A stretch of DNA of 64,000 bases from Psococerastis gibbosa. Lineage: Eukaryota; Arthropoda; Insecta; Psocodea; Psocidae. Each line of letters starts with the position of its first letter. Position 1 is the first letter of the stretch. The position numbers and the translations under genes are program-made. The stretch lies in assembly GCA_963971405.1 (NCBI GenBank), contig OZ020489.1:4774001-4838000 (forward strand), written 5' to 3'. Of this stretch, positions 20,870-31,523 are shown piece by piece. The notes beneath the pieces were generated by a model, which had not been told where the DNA came from, made no database searches, and was given only the letters and a program-made list of their open reading frames with translations.

Positions 20870-21259
20870 CTTGTGGGTCAATACGTTTGGACAAACTGCC
20901 AGTGTGACAAGACGAAGAACTGGAGACCCTCGACCCATTAGATCACGTGGGAACATTGAGGTAGTCAGGCTGTTTTGAGGGAACAATTCCCAGAACGCCT
21001 CATCTTACTTAATCAGGGGCCATTTGCCATTTGCCACCTTGTGATTTTTTCTGTGGGGTTTTTTGAAATCCCATGTTTATGGGAACTGTCCAAAGACCCT
21101 ACAAGATTTAAAGAACAATATTTGCTAATTGCTAAGATAACGCCTGCTATGCTCGAAAAGGTCATGAAAAACACCAAAAATCGGTATACTCAATGCATCG
21201 ACCATAGGGGACGTCATCTTAATGATTTGATCTTCAAAACTATGAAAAAAAAACTTTAA
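20870..21259 (+). pseudogene. Internally deleted Tc1/mariner-superfamily transposase
   Basis: N-terminal and C-terminal pieces of one transposase are directly fused. The start recalls the RRTG-P-T-R-S-R-NIE linker of the helix-turn-helix part. From 20,975 the frame jumps to the C-terminus: REQFPERLILLNQGPFAICH, FFEIPCLWELSKDP and AMLEKVMKNTKNRYTQCIDH, then GRHLNDLIFKTMKKKL. The catalytic middle is missing, as in deletion derivatives. Confidence 0.65.
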
Positions 21260-21359
21260 GTATTTACTTACATTATAAAAACCAATTAAAAAGTTTTTGG
21301 TTCATACAATGGGTTTTATCAATTTAAAAAAAAAGGAAATTATGCTGCCGCACCCTGTA

Positions 21360-22260
21360 GAATGGAGCAAATTAAAATGCCAAAACGTAAGTTAATACAG
21401 GAGTGTCCCACGCGGTGGAACTCTAGGTAGCTCATGTTGGCGCGCCTCTTAGAATTAAAAGAAGCCGTCGTGTCGACATTGGCCTCACTCGATTTTGATT
21501 TTTATGAGAATATTTCGAACCTGCCGACCCATGCTAAGCCATAGATACTTAATCACTAACACAACTGAAAATAAGACCTATTGTTTTCCCTGTCGTTTTT
21601 TAGTGACTGCAAGCTACGAAGAAATATCACCTTTTACTAAGAAAGGTTTTAATAGTTGGAAGAACACCACTGAGATAAATGCAGGAATGCATCAACACGA
21701 ATGCGGTAAAAGTCATAAAAACGCAGTAGAGTCATGGAAAAGCTGCACAGAAAAGCAAGCTGGCAGAAACACTTCCAATACACAGAATAGTCTCCTTAGT
21801 AACTTTGTAAAACTTGCTGTCACAATGAGTTTTACCAAGTAATTTTTTCACAATGCCAGACATATACTTCCGTCCTATCGCTTCTCATCTCGATAGATTA
21901 ATCTAATGTAAGGTTCCAATTTTTTAGGTCTGGTCCCGGATTTCTTGGGGGGTCATCCGGGGCGGTTACTTGTCCCGAATTTACTATATTTTAGTAAAAA
22001 TTACGTTCAAAGTTTAAATATGTTAAAAGCTGTTGAATTTTTGCTCTACCTTCCTGGAACCAATGCACCAACTGAACGAGTGTTTTCACTAATGAATGAT
22101 TAGTGGTCGTCAGAAAAAACTGAATTATCAGTTGACACTTTGAAATCCATTTTGGTGACAAAAATTAAATTTCACAAGTCTTGCCAAGACTTTTATAAAA
22201 TGTTACTTTCTAACAAAAACTTACTTAAGAAGGTTCATTCCTCTGAAAATTACCATTAAG
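21360..22260 (+). pseudogene. Composite hAT remnant, copy 1
   Basis: There are three pieces in the same orientation. At 21,360-21,535 is an internal piece of a ZBED-type hAT transposase (MEQIKMPKRKLIQECPTRW-like, ending LPTHA). At 21,560-21,842 is a TTF-type zinc-finger N-terminus (KTYCFPCRFLVTASYEEISP, then KGFNSWKNTTEINAGMHQHE). At 22,030-22,258 is a hAT C-terminal dimerisation region with FLLYLPGTNAPTERVFSLMN and a stop codon inside it. The first two pieces recur in the same order at 39.7-40.6 kb. Confidence 0.75.
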
Positions 22261-22439
22261 GCAGAGCCTTCATAATAGTAATTTGTACTTAGTCATTATG
22301 ACGATTACAAAAAACATTCGTACCTCAAAGCTGCATCGTTGGATTTCGTACAAAAAGCTCTAAGGTATTTAGGAAATCCATACCTAAGTGTCGAACAGTT
22401 AATAGAATTAGAAACCATTTACACCTATCTTTAAAAAAA

Positions 22440-22735
22440 AAAAATCAGTTATAGCGTGTAATTTCAGCTACCGAGTCATTTTCATTCCGACCTTAGGGGT
22501 CAAACTGCAGACCCCAAAACTCATAAAAATTCAAACTTACTTTCCGGAACAAAATTGTAGTTGTCAGTAGCCGTCTCCATTTTTTTTTTCCTTTGTTGAT
22601 GATTATCTTACAAATTCGATAGTCAACCAATCTAGCAGTCTCCACAGCAAATTTTGCGCTAATCAACGTTAGGCGTCTAAAAGCACCCTAAATCCCGTAA
22701 AAGGGAGGTAAAAGCGTACTAGAAGGTTGCCTATA
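22440..22735. repeat. Dispersed repeat, also at 44,250-44,520
   Basis: It shares TAGCGTGT.ATTTC.GCTACCG, then TTCATTCCGACC and CAGA.(G/C)CCC blocks in the same order with 44,250-44,520. Possibly a terminal part of a DNA transposon; no coding sequence recognised. Confidence 0.6.
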
Positions 22736-23338
22736 GGGATCTTCTCAAGTAATGATATCCATCCGGAAAAGTTAATCCACCCGATAAGTTAAATTCCAAT
22801 AAAACCGTTTTGCTTCAACTAAAATCTTATGTCGCGCGTAAACAATAGCAGACGAGTTTAGGCGGCAGAGTTCACTTCACTTCTATGAGGAGACACGGTC
22901 ACTTCTTCATGTCCGCCCGAGGGTCAAGGTTGAGCCGTCTGCTGTCATTGTGAGCCTCTCTGCCCGAACTTTCTCTTCTTGTGTACTTGGTGTCCCAGCG
23001 GGTGTTCCTTTCAGAGCCTACCCGTTGAGCCACCACGTGCTCAATATTTATATTTCTTTACACCATCACATTACACCGCACCGTGATTATACTTCCCCTA
23101 CCCCTATTAAAATCAGTGTTTATAAACGCTACACCTCTTCCTCTCCTTTTCATCATCTTCAAGTTTCACCGTGGGACCTGCCTGAAGCCTTCCGGACCGG
23201 CTGCCCCCGTGCTGCTGTGGTTCTGCTGTTGCTGAGCCTCCTGGTTTCCTCCAGGCCCCAAATCGCCTGAGCCGCTGTCCCCGCTGACGGTGGCCGACCT
23301 CCCAGACCCTCACACGCAGAGCTGGTAAGCATCCTGCA

Positions 23339-24760
23339 ATGCCCCTGATTCCCGACTCCCCCCTCAGCCCTGATCCGTCCCAGGAGGACATGGACACCCG
23401 TCCAGTCCCTTCCGGCGACGCCACCTCCCCTCATCTCTCAGCTCCTGACGACGGATTCACCACCGTCAGCAAGAAGCGACCTCGCCCTTCTTCGCCTTCA
23501 ACCCAAACGGCCCCAGGTCCTGCTACTGCTAAGCCTAGTGCCCGTCCCGCGCGCCTCCCGCCTCTCGTCTTTCCTGTCCCAGCCAATTGGACCTCAGTTG
23601 CCCCTAAACTTAAATCCATCTTCGGCACCACGGACAGCCACATCCGTCTCCGATCCAACAATTACGTCATCCAAACCAGAGACCCGGACGTGTACAAGAA
23701 TGCCCGATATCTGCTTAACTCCCTTAATATTCCATTTCACACCTTCTCTCAGGCCGCCGAACGCGAAATTAAGGTCCTCATTCGCGGCCTGCACCATTCC
23801 ACCTCTCCCGAAGTCATCAAAGACGCCCTCACCGCCCTAAACTTCCAAATTTCAGCGGTCACAAATCTCACAAATCGGCAGAAAGTCGAAAAATCTCTTT
23901 TTCTCGTTAAAGCCAAAAACACCCCTAACGCCAGCGAAATTTACAAAATTTCCGTCCTACTTCTTCTCGAAGTTACGATTGTCCCTTATAAACCCCCTAA
24001 CACCCTTCAGCAGTGTTACAACTGCCAGCTATATGGACACAGCTCCGTCAACTGTTTCCGCCCTGCCGTTTGCATCAAATGCAGCGGCTCCCACCGTGCC
24101 TCCGCCTGCCCTCTAGGCAAAAGGATCCCTAAGGAGCTTCTCTCCTGCCCCAACTGCAAGGGTCACCATGCCGCTAACCACAGTGGTTGTCCAGCCCACA
24201 AGGCTAGACAGGCTGCCATTGCATCTAAACCCCAAAAAGCCCCCCCTCAGCCCGCCAAACCTGCCTTCGTCCCTGCACCTATCCCCGCAACAAACGCCTG
24301 GACTCCCCCTTTCAACTTTCACATGGCCCCAATCACAACCCAGACTCCGTCCAGCCCGTTAGGGCCGCTTGCGGCACCCCCTGTCCCTGTCCCGACGGTA
24401 CCCAACTCTACTCAATCGCCCATCCCAAATGTAAAACCGACTAATTCGATTCGTGAAAAATCGACTAAGTCAGCTCCCAAGAAATCGATTATTCCTTCCC
24501 AGGTAAAATCGACTAAGTCTGTTCGCCCCAACAAGCCCAAAGTTAAGACCCCCCGAAACCTGTGTTTTCAACCCCAATCCAGTGTGCCCGAACCTACGCA
24601 GGCCCAGTCCATCCCTTTTTTGATTAAGATACTCACTTCTCCATCCTTCCACACCTGGCTACTTACCCTTCTCCCTGCCTTGTGCCAGTGCACAAATGCC
24701 CAATCCCTAATAACCACCCTCATGGCCCACATCCCTTCCTTGCTCCCTCTATGGCAGTGA
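23339..24760 (+). CDS. LINE family A copy 2 ORF1 (Gag)
   Basis: Intact 473-residue Gag-like protein that packages LINE RNA. It has a proline/serine-rich N-terminus, then a conserved block with HIRLRSNNYVIQTRDPDVYK and KVLIRGLHHSTSPEVIKDAL (an RRM-like fold in Jockey Gag). Three zinc knuckles occupy about residues 226-285: CYNCQLYGHSSVNC, CIKCSGSHRASAC and CPNCKGHHAANHSGC. A proline/lysine linker follows, and a C-terminal helix-rich segment ends MAHIPSLLPLWQ. The start is the ATG corresponding to the ORF1 start of copy 1. Its stop overlaps the ORF2 start by ten bases (ATGGCAGTGA). Confidence 0.9.
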   Translation: MPLIPDSPLSPDPSQEDMDTRPVPSGDATSPHLSAPDDGFTTVSKKRPRPSSPSTQTAPGPATAKPSARPARLPPLVFPVPANWTSVAPKLKSIFGTTDSHIRLRSNNYVIQTRDPDVYKNARYLLNSLNIPFHTFSQAAEREIKVLIRGLHHSTSPEVIKDALTALNFQISAVTNLTNRQKVEKSLFLVKAKNTPNASEIYKISVLLLLEVTIVPYKPPNTLQQCYNCQLYGHSSVNCFRPAVCIKCSGSHRASACPLGKRIPKELLSCPNCKGHHAANHSGCPAHKARQAAIASKPQKAPPQPAKPAFVPAPIPATNAWTPPFNFHMAPITTQTPSSPLGPLAAPPVPVPTVPNSTQSPIPNVKPTNSIREKSTKSAPKKSIIPSQVKSTKSVRPNKPKVKTPRNLCFQPQSSVPEPTQAQSIPFLIKILTSPSFHTWLLTLLPALCQCTNAQSLITTLMAHIPSLLPLWQ

Positions 24761-27422
24761 ATTTCCTGTCCTTTAACATTCGAAGCCTCAAACCCAGGAC
24801 CTCCGAACTCGGGAATTTTCTTTCCGAGCACAAGGTCGACATATGTTTTCTCCAAGAGACTTGTTTGTCCCCAAACAAATCCCTTTCTCTGTCGCCATAC
24901 CTGGTTTACAGAAAAGACAGGCCAGATGCCCGTACTGCCCGTGGAGGCGTGGCTGTCCTTGTCCACAGGGACATCCCACACGCTCCCATCACCATTCTTG
25001 ACATGCCTTCTATAGAGTGTGTTGGTGTTATTACCAACATATGTGGTACGCCCACTGCCTGCTTTTCAATCTACTCCCCGGGAACCCAGCCGATTCCGCG
25101 GAAAGACCTCGAGCTGCTGTTCGGCGCCTTTCCTGCGATATTTGCTGCAGGTGATTGGAACTCCAAGCACCCAGAGTTGGGCAGCCAGAGAACCAACAGC
25201 CGTGGTACCTCCCTTCTCCGCTATGTTTACTCTACAGAGCGTGTTATCGACCTTCATATACCCCTAACTCCCACTTTCGTTATTTCCCGCAACGATACCC
25301 TATACACAGAAACCCTTGACTTTGGCTTAACCATTGAGGTTCCTGTTCATCCCACCATCAACGTTATCGACGACCTCACGTCCGATCATCTCCCTGTTCT
25401 TTTCTCCTTCCCACGCCAGGCCGAACCTCCCACGCCAGCTGGTCCCCTCAGGACAAATTGGCGTCTTTATCACGACTCCCTTGCTGACTGCTTACCACCT
25501 CTCCCTGCCACTCCAATGTCTCCCATCGACATTGAAGCTCATCTTGAGGCCCTCACTCAATCCATTAAATCAGCAATCTCCACAGCCTCTGCTCCCGCGC
25601 GCCCTCGCACCATCCGCTCTCTTCCGCCCGTGATTGCTGACGCCATTCGTTCCCGAAGGCGTTCACGCAGGCTCTGGCAGGCCACGAAAGCCCCCTCCCA
25701 CAAGCGCGACTTTCTTGTCGCTGCAGAACACTGTAAGCTCCTTCTTGAAGAAGACAGAAGCTCTCGATGGGATAGCTTCGTCAACGAAGTCACCTCCGAA
25801 GGCCTAAACCCCTGGCCCGCCTCAAAAGCCCTCCTCAGAACCAAAACCCAAATCTCTCCTCTAAAGCAAAACAATAACCTAGTCTTCGACCCTGAAATTC
25901 GTTGTCAAGTCCTAGCGGACCACTTCGAATCTCAGTTCTCAGTTCCCGCCACGCCCTCTCCTGTTGAAGCAGAGGCGAAAATAGCAGTTCGCGAAGCCCT
26001 CAAACTCCCATGCCCATTCAACCCTTTACTCTCCTCGAAATGGCTTCTGCCCTGGGAAAAATCAAAGTCAGGAAAGCCCCCGGCCCCGATGGTATCTCTG
26101 GGAAAGCCATTAAAAACGCCCCTGTAAACCTCATAACCCATTTACTCTTGGTGTTTAACGCCATTCTAGCCACACAGCATTTCCCACAGGCTTGGAAAAA
26201 TTCCAACATTATGACCCTTCTAAAGCAGTGTAAACCGCCAACGGATCCTGCCAGTTATCGCCCAATCTCCCTGCTCCCCACACTATCGAAACTCTTTGAG
26301 CGTCTATTCCTTCTGCGTCTAGGCCCAATGCTAGAGCCCCACCTCAGACCCGAACAGTTTGGCTTCCGGAAAGGCCTTTCCACCACCCACCAATTAATGC
26401 GCTTCTGTTCCCACATTAGCGATAATATAAACCGCAATAAGCACACCATTGCCGCCCATATCGATTTTCGCGCCGCGTTCGATACTGTCTGGCACCTTGG
26501 CCTACTCTTCAAACTCTCTCGCATGGTCCCCCCACCCGTGATCCGCTTGATAGATTCCTATCTATCAAACCGGTTCTTTCGCACCACTCTCCGAACAAAA
26601 ACCGGTACTTTCTTCTCCCGCCCCACACCAGCGGTTGCAGGTGTACCACAGGGGTCCGTCCTCGGTCCTCTGCTCTACTTAATCCACATTAACGATATCC
26701 GCGTACTAGACGGGCTGTCAGTCGGTCTATACGCGGACGACGCAATATACTACATGGGGACTCATTTCCCCAAAGCCGCCGCGAAAAATTACCTCCAACC
26801 CCAACTTAATGCCCTTGCCGAATGGTGTAACACTTGGAAAGTCATGGTAAATGCATCCAAGTGTGAAGCCATCGTCTTTGGTAGGTCTTCACCAAAGTCC
26901 CCTCCCGCCGCGTTGACCCTAAATAACTCTAAACTCCCATGGCAAAAGTCAGTTAAATACCTTGGTGTAACACTTGACAGACGCCTTTCTTTCCGCACTC
27001 ATCTCCGCCTTCGAATTGCCAGCATTCGCGGTCTAACCACCAAACTTTTTCCCCTTTTTCGCAACGATACACTCAGTTTCCGCGCCAAAGCCCTCATTTT
27101 CACGGCAATAGTCCGAGCTCAGCTCACTTACGCCGCCCAAGTATGGTTCCCCATGCTCTCAACATCTGCCCAAAAATCCCTGCTAGGTTGCCACAACGCG
27201 GCGCTTCGCCGTGTAGGAAATTTCCACCACCGTGTCCCAAACACTCAAATATTTGAATTTTTCAACGTCCCGCCTCTAAACGATTTTCTTGCAGCCTTGT
27301 CTGATTCCCATCACGCCAAGGCCGCCCAGAGCTCTCGCGATATTATACGCGACCTCTACTCAGCCCCCCACCCAGAGTCAGAACCACAGAATGCCCCCAG
27401 TATTCAGTTACTCCCCCTTTAA
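24751..27422 (+). pseudogene. LINE family A copy 2 ORF2, one frameshift
   Basis: ORF2 encodes an AP-like endonuclease then reverse transcriptase. Endonuclease motifs are LSFNIRSLKPR, LQETCLSP, FAAGDWNSKH and SDHLPVLFSF. After a linker, an 8-bp deletion relative to copy 1 (an AGCTCCCA segment after GAAGCCCTC, about 25,999) shifts the frame. The RT then continues at 26,010 with KVRKAPGPDGISGKAIKN, SYRPISLLPTLSKLFERLF, FGFRKGLSTTHQL, HIDFRAAFDTVW, GVPQGSVLGPLLY, the catalytic YADD at 26,730-26,741 and VKYLGVTLD. The C-terminal region extends to TAA at 27,420-27,422. Except for that deletion the frame is open, so the element died recently or the deletion is a sequence error. Confidence 0.9.
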
Positions 27423-28013
27423 ATATTTCGCTCGTTCAGTTTTTTAAAACACATAACTCCTTTGACTCGCGACCACCGGTCTCCATATCACCGCTCTGCA
27501 GCTTGACGGACTACTGGTGGTTTGCCTTGTACCTTTAAAACCGAGCTCATCTAGGCCCCCCCCCCCCCCGGCCCAACTAATTTCATTGTCTTTTTACGTT
27601 TTCAGCTACATATACCTAACGAACAAACTAACTAACGCCACATACTCGAACTCAACCCCAGTACGGTAAACCGCGCCTTACCAGTTACCGTACTGATACA
27701 ATTTTCAATCCTCTCCACTCTCATACCACTGTCCGAGTTCCTCCCAAAATATCCATCCCTTCCCTTAAGTAATGAACGTTTTCTTCCAGCGTCTACAGGA
27801 TCCTACCTGACGTGAGATGGTAGTGGTTTTTAGAGGGTCGGCTGGCGGCCTACTCGAGGTTGAACGCTCAGTTAACCCCTCACTACCTGGATGCTATCCT
27901 GATTCACTCATGCCGGAGCATGGCCGTGTTGAAAGGAGGCAAGTAAAGGCACAGGTGCTTGGTTTGCAAGTTTTCCACTTCCGCAGAAAAAAAAAAAAAA
28001 AAAAAAAAAAAAA
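27423..28013 (+). other. LINE family A copy 2 3' UTR and poly(A)
   Basis: Non-coding; it contains a poly-C run at about 27,557-27,571 and ends in A27. The poly(A) marks the 3' end of retrotransposition. Confidence 0.75.
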
Positions 28014-28610
28014 CAATTTGAGTGGAGATATAGTGTCATGTGTGATTAGAAAAGGAGCCGAGAATTCTATATACAGTCCAGCCAATTCGGTGCCAGAAGG
28101 GAGAGTGTTTCGCAGGAAAGGTTGAGAGGACCAGAAGCATCCAGAGTCCTCAAGTAGTCAATCCCCCATTTCATGGGGGTTTACATCGGAGATAAAGTCG
28201 GCGGGCTGACAGCTCGTGTGAGGCTGCGGGAGGCCAAAATGAGCTAAGGGAGGAAAGTGGCCGGGTCCTAGGTCAGAGAACTTCCGACAACCTCACTTCT
28301 CTTCTTTCCAAAGTCATGAAGCCACCTACCTGTAAGTGTCTTAGTTATAGAATCGCACAGTGGAACTATGGAATTAAAACTGTATTATGAATTGTCATGG
28401 AATGTAATGAAATTTTAGCTTATTGAGGAAAGGCGTCGCCATCCAGAGGGAGGGAAGTAGGACCGGATTACGAGGGGAGCTCTCCAAATTGCAGGAACTT
28501 GTCAACTCAATCTGAAATTCGAAACAGCCAACGGAATACGAAGCTGGAAGGGAGAAGTCTTATTGGTCAAAGAACTAGTAGATTGTAGATTATTTTAAAA
28601 TTGAACACTG
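28014..28610. other. Region before the gypsy-like RT fragment
   Basis: No open frame of note. It may hold remnants of a gypsy leader or LTR (GGCGTCGCCATCCAGAGGG near 28,430 resembles GGCGTCGCTATTCAGAGGG at 45,172). LTR boundaries could not be fixed. Confidence 0.35.
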
Positions 28611-28614
28611 AAAT

Positions 28615-28900
28615 TTGTACACGTTAAAATGTTATGTATGGAGGACGTCAGAGTCTCCTTGGCCTGCCGGAGTAGTGATGGTAAGGAAGAAAGGAGTATC
28701 ATACCGGTTTTCCGCAAATTTTAAAGGACTCAACAAACTGTCCATCGATCCCGCATTTTCCCTACCTCGAATCAACGACATTATCGATCAAATGAAGGGC
28801 GCATATTATATCAATACTATCGATCTTTTGGCTGGATATCATCAAATGAAGATTCATCCAGATACCATCCCTCTACTCACCATCCACGTGCCGGGAAGAT
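28615..28900 (+). pseudogene. Gypsy-like reverse transcriptase fragment
   Basis: The frame carries TSESPWPAGVVMVRKKGVSY, RFSANFKGLNKLSIDPAFSLP and INTIDLLAGYHQMKIHPD, the first RT blocks of Ty3/gypsy polymerases (S-P-W-A-S-P-V-V, then the D-L-x-x-G-Y-x-Q block). It ends in a tandem-repeat unit that is amplified again at 36.9-37.65 kb; the rest of RT appears only at 37.7 kb. Confidence 0.8.
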
Positions 28901-29190
28901 GACTGTTGTCATATACTGGCTGAGGGTGTAGTGCACTCCTTTAACTCTACAGTTTGAGGGCCGTTTTAGAGGAGTATTTGAGGGTGGGTGGTCTGGTCAA
29001 TGGGGCTGTAACGTTGACCAGACATCCGCACTGGGTACCTGGGTAACCCTGGGTAGTCAGGTACCAAATGAAGGACGCCTTTTATACCAACACTATCGAT
29101 CTTTTGGCTGGATATCATCAAATGAAGATTCATCCAGATACCATCCCTCTACTCACCATCTACAAGATCAGATCAGATCAGACTCGTGTG
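28815..29190 (+). repeat. Gypsy-associated 264-274-bp repeat, left unit(s)
   Basis: The RT block CTTTTGGCTGGATATCATCA occurs at about 28,826 and again at about 29,101. The CACGTGCCGGGAAG segment at 28,890 starts a non-RT part (GGGTGGTCTGGTCAATGGGG ... CTGGGTACCTGGGTAACCCT) that leads back into RT sequence. The array breaks off at about 29,160 in (GATCA)n. Confidence 0.85.
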
Positions 29191-29606
29191 TTTTTTAAAG
29201 CTCCTTAAGTGCTTTTTCCAGTTCTTGAGAGCGCTGGATTTTGGCTGCCCATCCCGGAAAGGCAAAATTCAACGCTCTTTGGTGGACTAGCGTTCGGGTA
29301 GTGTGTGTATGCTCCTACACCAAGTGCTGTGTTCCACAATACCGGTGTATGGTCTTAATTAAAACAATGCAGGACCGGAAGGATCCACTTGCTAAAAATG
29401 GAACCCCCTCCCTTAAGATTAAAATGAAGAAGCTTCCATCTGGCTCGGCCGTGAAACTTCATATAGTTTAGTAGCATCATCCAAGAAACAAGCAATTAAT
29501 TTCCTAAATGCTAAGGCCACTAGGGCCGATGAAAGTGAGGAAAGTCTAGGGCACGGCTATGTGCAACAAACCACCGGAGACCCTAACACCGACCTAAGCT
29601 TCCGAC

Positions 29607-30864
29607 ATGGAAACTGGCAGTGACGTTGTGGAAAAGGTGTTCCAGATCCCAGTCACTAATAGTTTCCAACCACTGATAGACACTACGACAATGCCGACCA
29701 CGGCCACCGAGGCCAATACGTCAAAGAAACTTCCCACCTTTATCAGGAACAATGACAAAGACAAAATCACCATTTTACCGATACACGTACAACTAGGTGG
29801 CAAATACACGTACAAAAACCTCATGACTCTAGTAAACAAACTGACTTACAGACCGTTCATATATTCACTCAGGGGAGATGCTGTTGCTATACGGGTTAGC
29901 ACCATCTCTGATTACAAAACGCTCACGGACTTACTAGACCAACAGGATTATCTTTTCTACCTCTTGAGGACACCAGGGACATCTAAACCACTTAAAGTCA
30001 CTATCAAACGTCTGCACCGTTCAACTGACCCTTTAGACATTAAAAACGAGCTGCTGCTCTGGGCTTTCCGGTACTTGATTTGCCCAGAAGTCCTCTGACA
30101 GACATAAGGTTCCCTTGCCATTATTTTTAATCTCGCTCGAGGATGGAGCAAAAGCTAGGAAAATCACCACCGTCACAGACTTCATGTACACTAAGGAAGA
30201 AGTAGTGGACTACAAACCTCCTAAGGCGCCGCTACAATGCTTTAAATGCTTGGCTTTCACTCATCTAACCAAGCATTGCCACATGAGAGCCAGGTGCGTC
30301 AAATGCGGCCAGCAGCATGAGGCGAGCCAGTGCACCATCACAGATCCAGCCGAGTTCCGTTGCGCCAACTGCCAGCAAAACCATCCGGCGAACTACAGAG
30401 GTTGTATAACATTCAAAGCTACAGCAAAACAGATGGCCAAAAGACGGGCTCAAGCAGCGCAGCCTACTACATCAGCTACCCAGACAACAACAGCGACAAC
30501 GTCACACACTCCTCTATCCAAGACAGACTTCCCATCACTACCTTTAACTCACAAGACACCAGCACAGCCCAAGCAGAACAAGCCGGCGCAAACACAACCT
30601 CCGAGACCAGCACAGGCAGTTAGATCAGCTCCATCAAATCGACCTGCGCCTACACCAGCTCCAAGGACTGCAGCCCCTAGACAGCAACGAAACGGAGTCG
30701 CCCTAGTACAACCGCCAACGAATCACTGGAACAGACCACAGCATGGACAGGACGCAACTACCAGAGGACAGGACTTCCTGAAGTTACTCAATCTACTCAA
30801 ACGTTCCACCGAACTAGCCTCGGACATCATGTCGGGCCACTACACATTCACCGAAGCATTTTAG
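29607..30864 (+). pseudogene. LINE family B ORF1 (Gag), frameshifted
   Basis: The first part (29,607-30,098) has KITILPIHVQLGGKYTYKNL and LKVTIKRLHRSTDPLDIKNE, the RRM-like block of Jockey Gag. After a frame change near 30,090 the second part (to 30,864) has three zinc knuckles (CFKCLAFTHLTKHC, CVKCGQQHEASQC, CANCQQNHPANYRGC) and a glutamine/proline/threonine-rich tail. Confidence 0.85.
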
Positions 30865-30909
30865 GCTGATGTTGACATTAAAAATACAATCATCACAACC
30901 TCTTTAGAA

Positions 30910-31523
30910 ATGGCGTTTATCATGGCTAGGTCACCACCGGAACTGGGAATGGCTGCCTGGAATTGTGGACGAGACATGAGACGCCACAAGCAGGAACTAA
31001 TAGACTTTACCACCAAACACAACACTGACGTTCTACTTCTTAACGAGACAAATATGGACAAAACTTACTTTACTCTGCCAGGATACACAACATACACCAG
31101 CTACCTCACGAACGGTGTGGCCATACTAATTAAACGCAATATCATACACACTAAAATAGAAGTTGGTACTCAATACCTTGAAGCTGTGGGAGTACAAATA
31201 CAATACAGAGGACAGAAAACTGCCATCTTTTCTGTATATTGGCCGCACAAAACCCCTCTCCCAAAAAGCGACTTCGACAAACTTTTTGGGGATTATAACG
31301 CCTGCACACTACCTGGGGCTGCTACGTCAACAACACACGTGGTAATAACTTACACCGACTAACAACAAAACAGGGACTTACTATACATGCATCTGAAAGT
31401 TTCACTAGGCTGTCTCCCCTAACACGCGGACGGAACAGTGTTATAGACTTCCTACTAACCAAGAACTTACAGCAACCAGTTGACATACATGCTATACCGG
31501 AACTCGACTCTGACCATCTATCC
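30910..31523 (+). pseudogene. LINE family B ORF2, endonuclease part left of the hAT
   Basis: The AP-like endonuclease begins MAFIMARSPPELGMAAWNCG, with DVLLLNETNMDK, NGVAILIKRNI and the FSVYWPHK block. A frame change near 31,310 removes or blurs the GD-N block. The frame then reads NSVIDFLLTKNLQQPVDIHA and DSDHL, where the hAT starts inside the SDH motif. Confidence 0.85.

Larger units (their letters stand above)
22890..28013 (+). mobile_element. LINE family A, copy 2 (near-complete Jockey-like element)
   Basis: It has a 5' UTR from about 22,890, two overlapping ORFs, a long 3' UTR with a C14-15 tract near 27,557, and a 27-nt poly(A) tail at 27,987-28,013. The length is about 5.1 kb. The 5' boundary is estimated from similarity with copy 1, and a target duplication could not be fixed with confidence. 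The only obvious lesion is an 8-bp deletion in ORF2. Confidence 0.9.

Noticed and set aside
22841-28018. AAACAAT on both sides of LINE A copy 2 as its target duplication
   Set aside because: The right copy overlaps the poly(A) tail and the left boundary of the element is uncertain, so a 7-bp A-rich match is not convincing.
27817-28125. A protein with a polylysine run
   Set aside because: The lysines come from the poly(A) tail of LINE A; this is 3' UTR plus flank.
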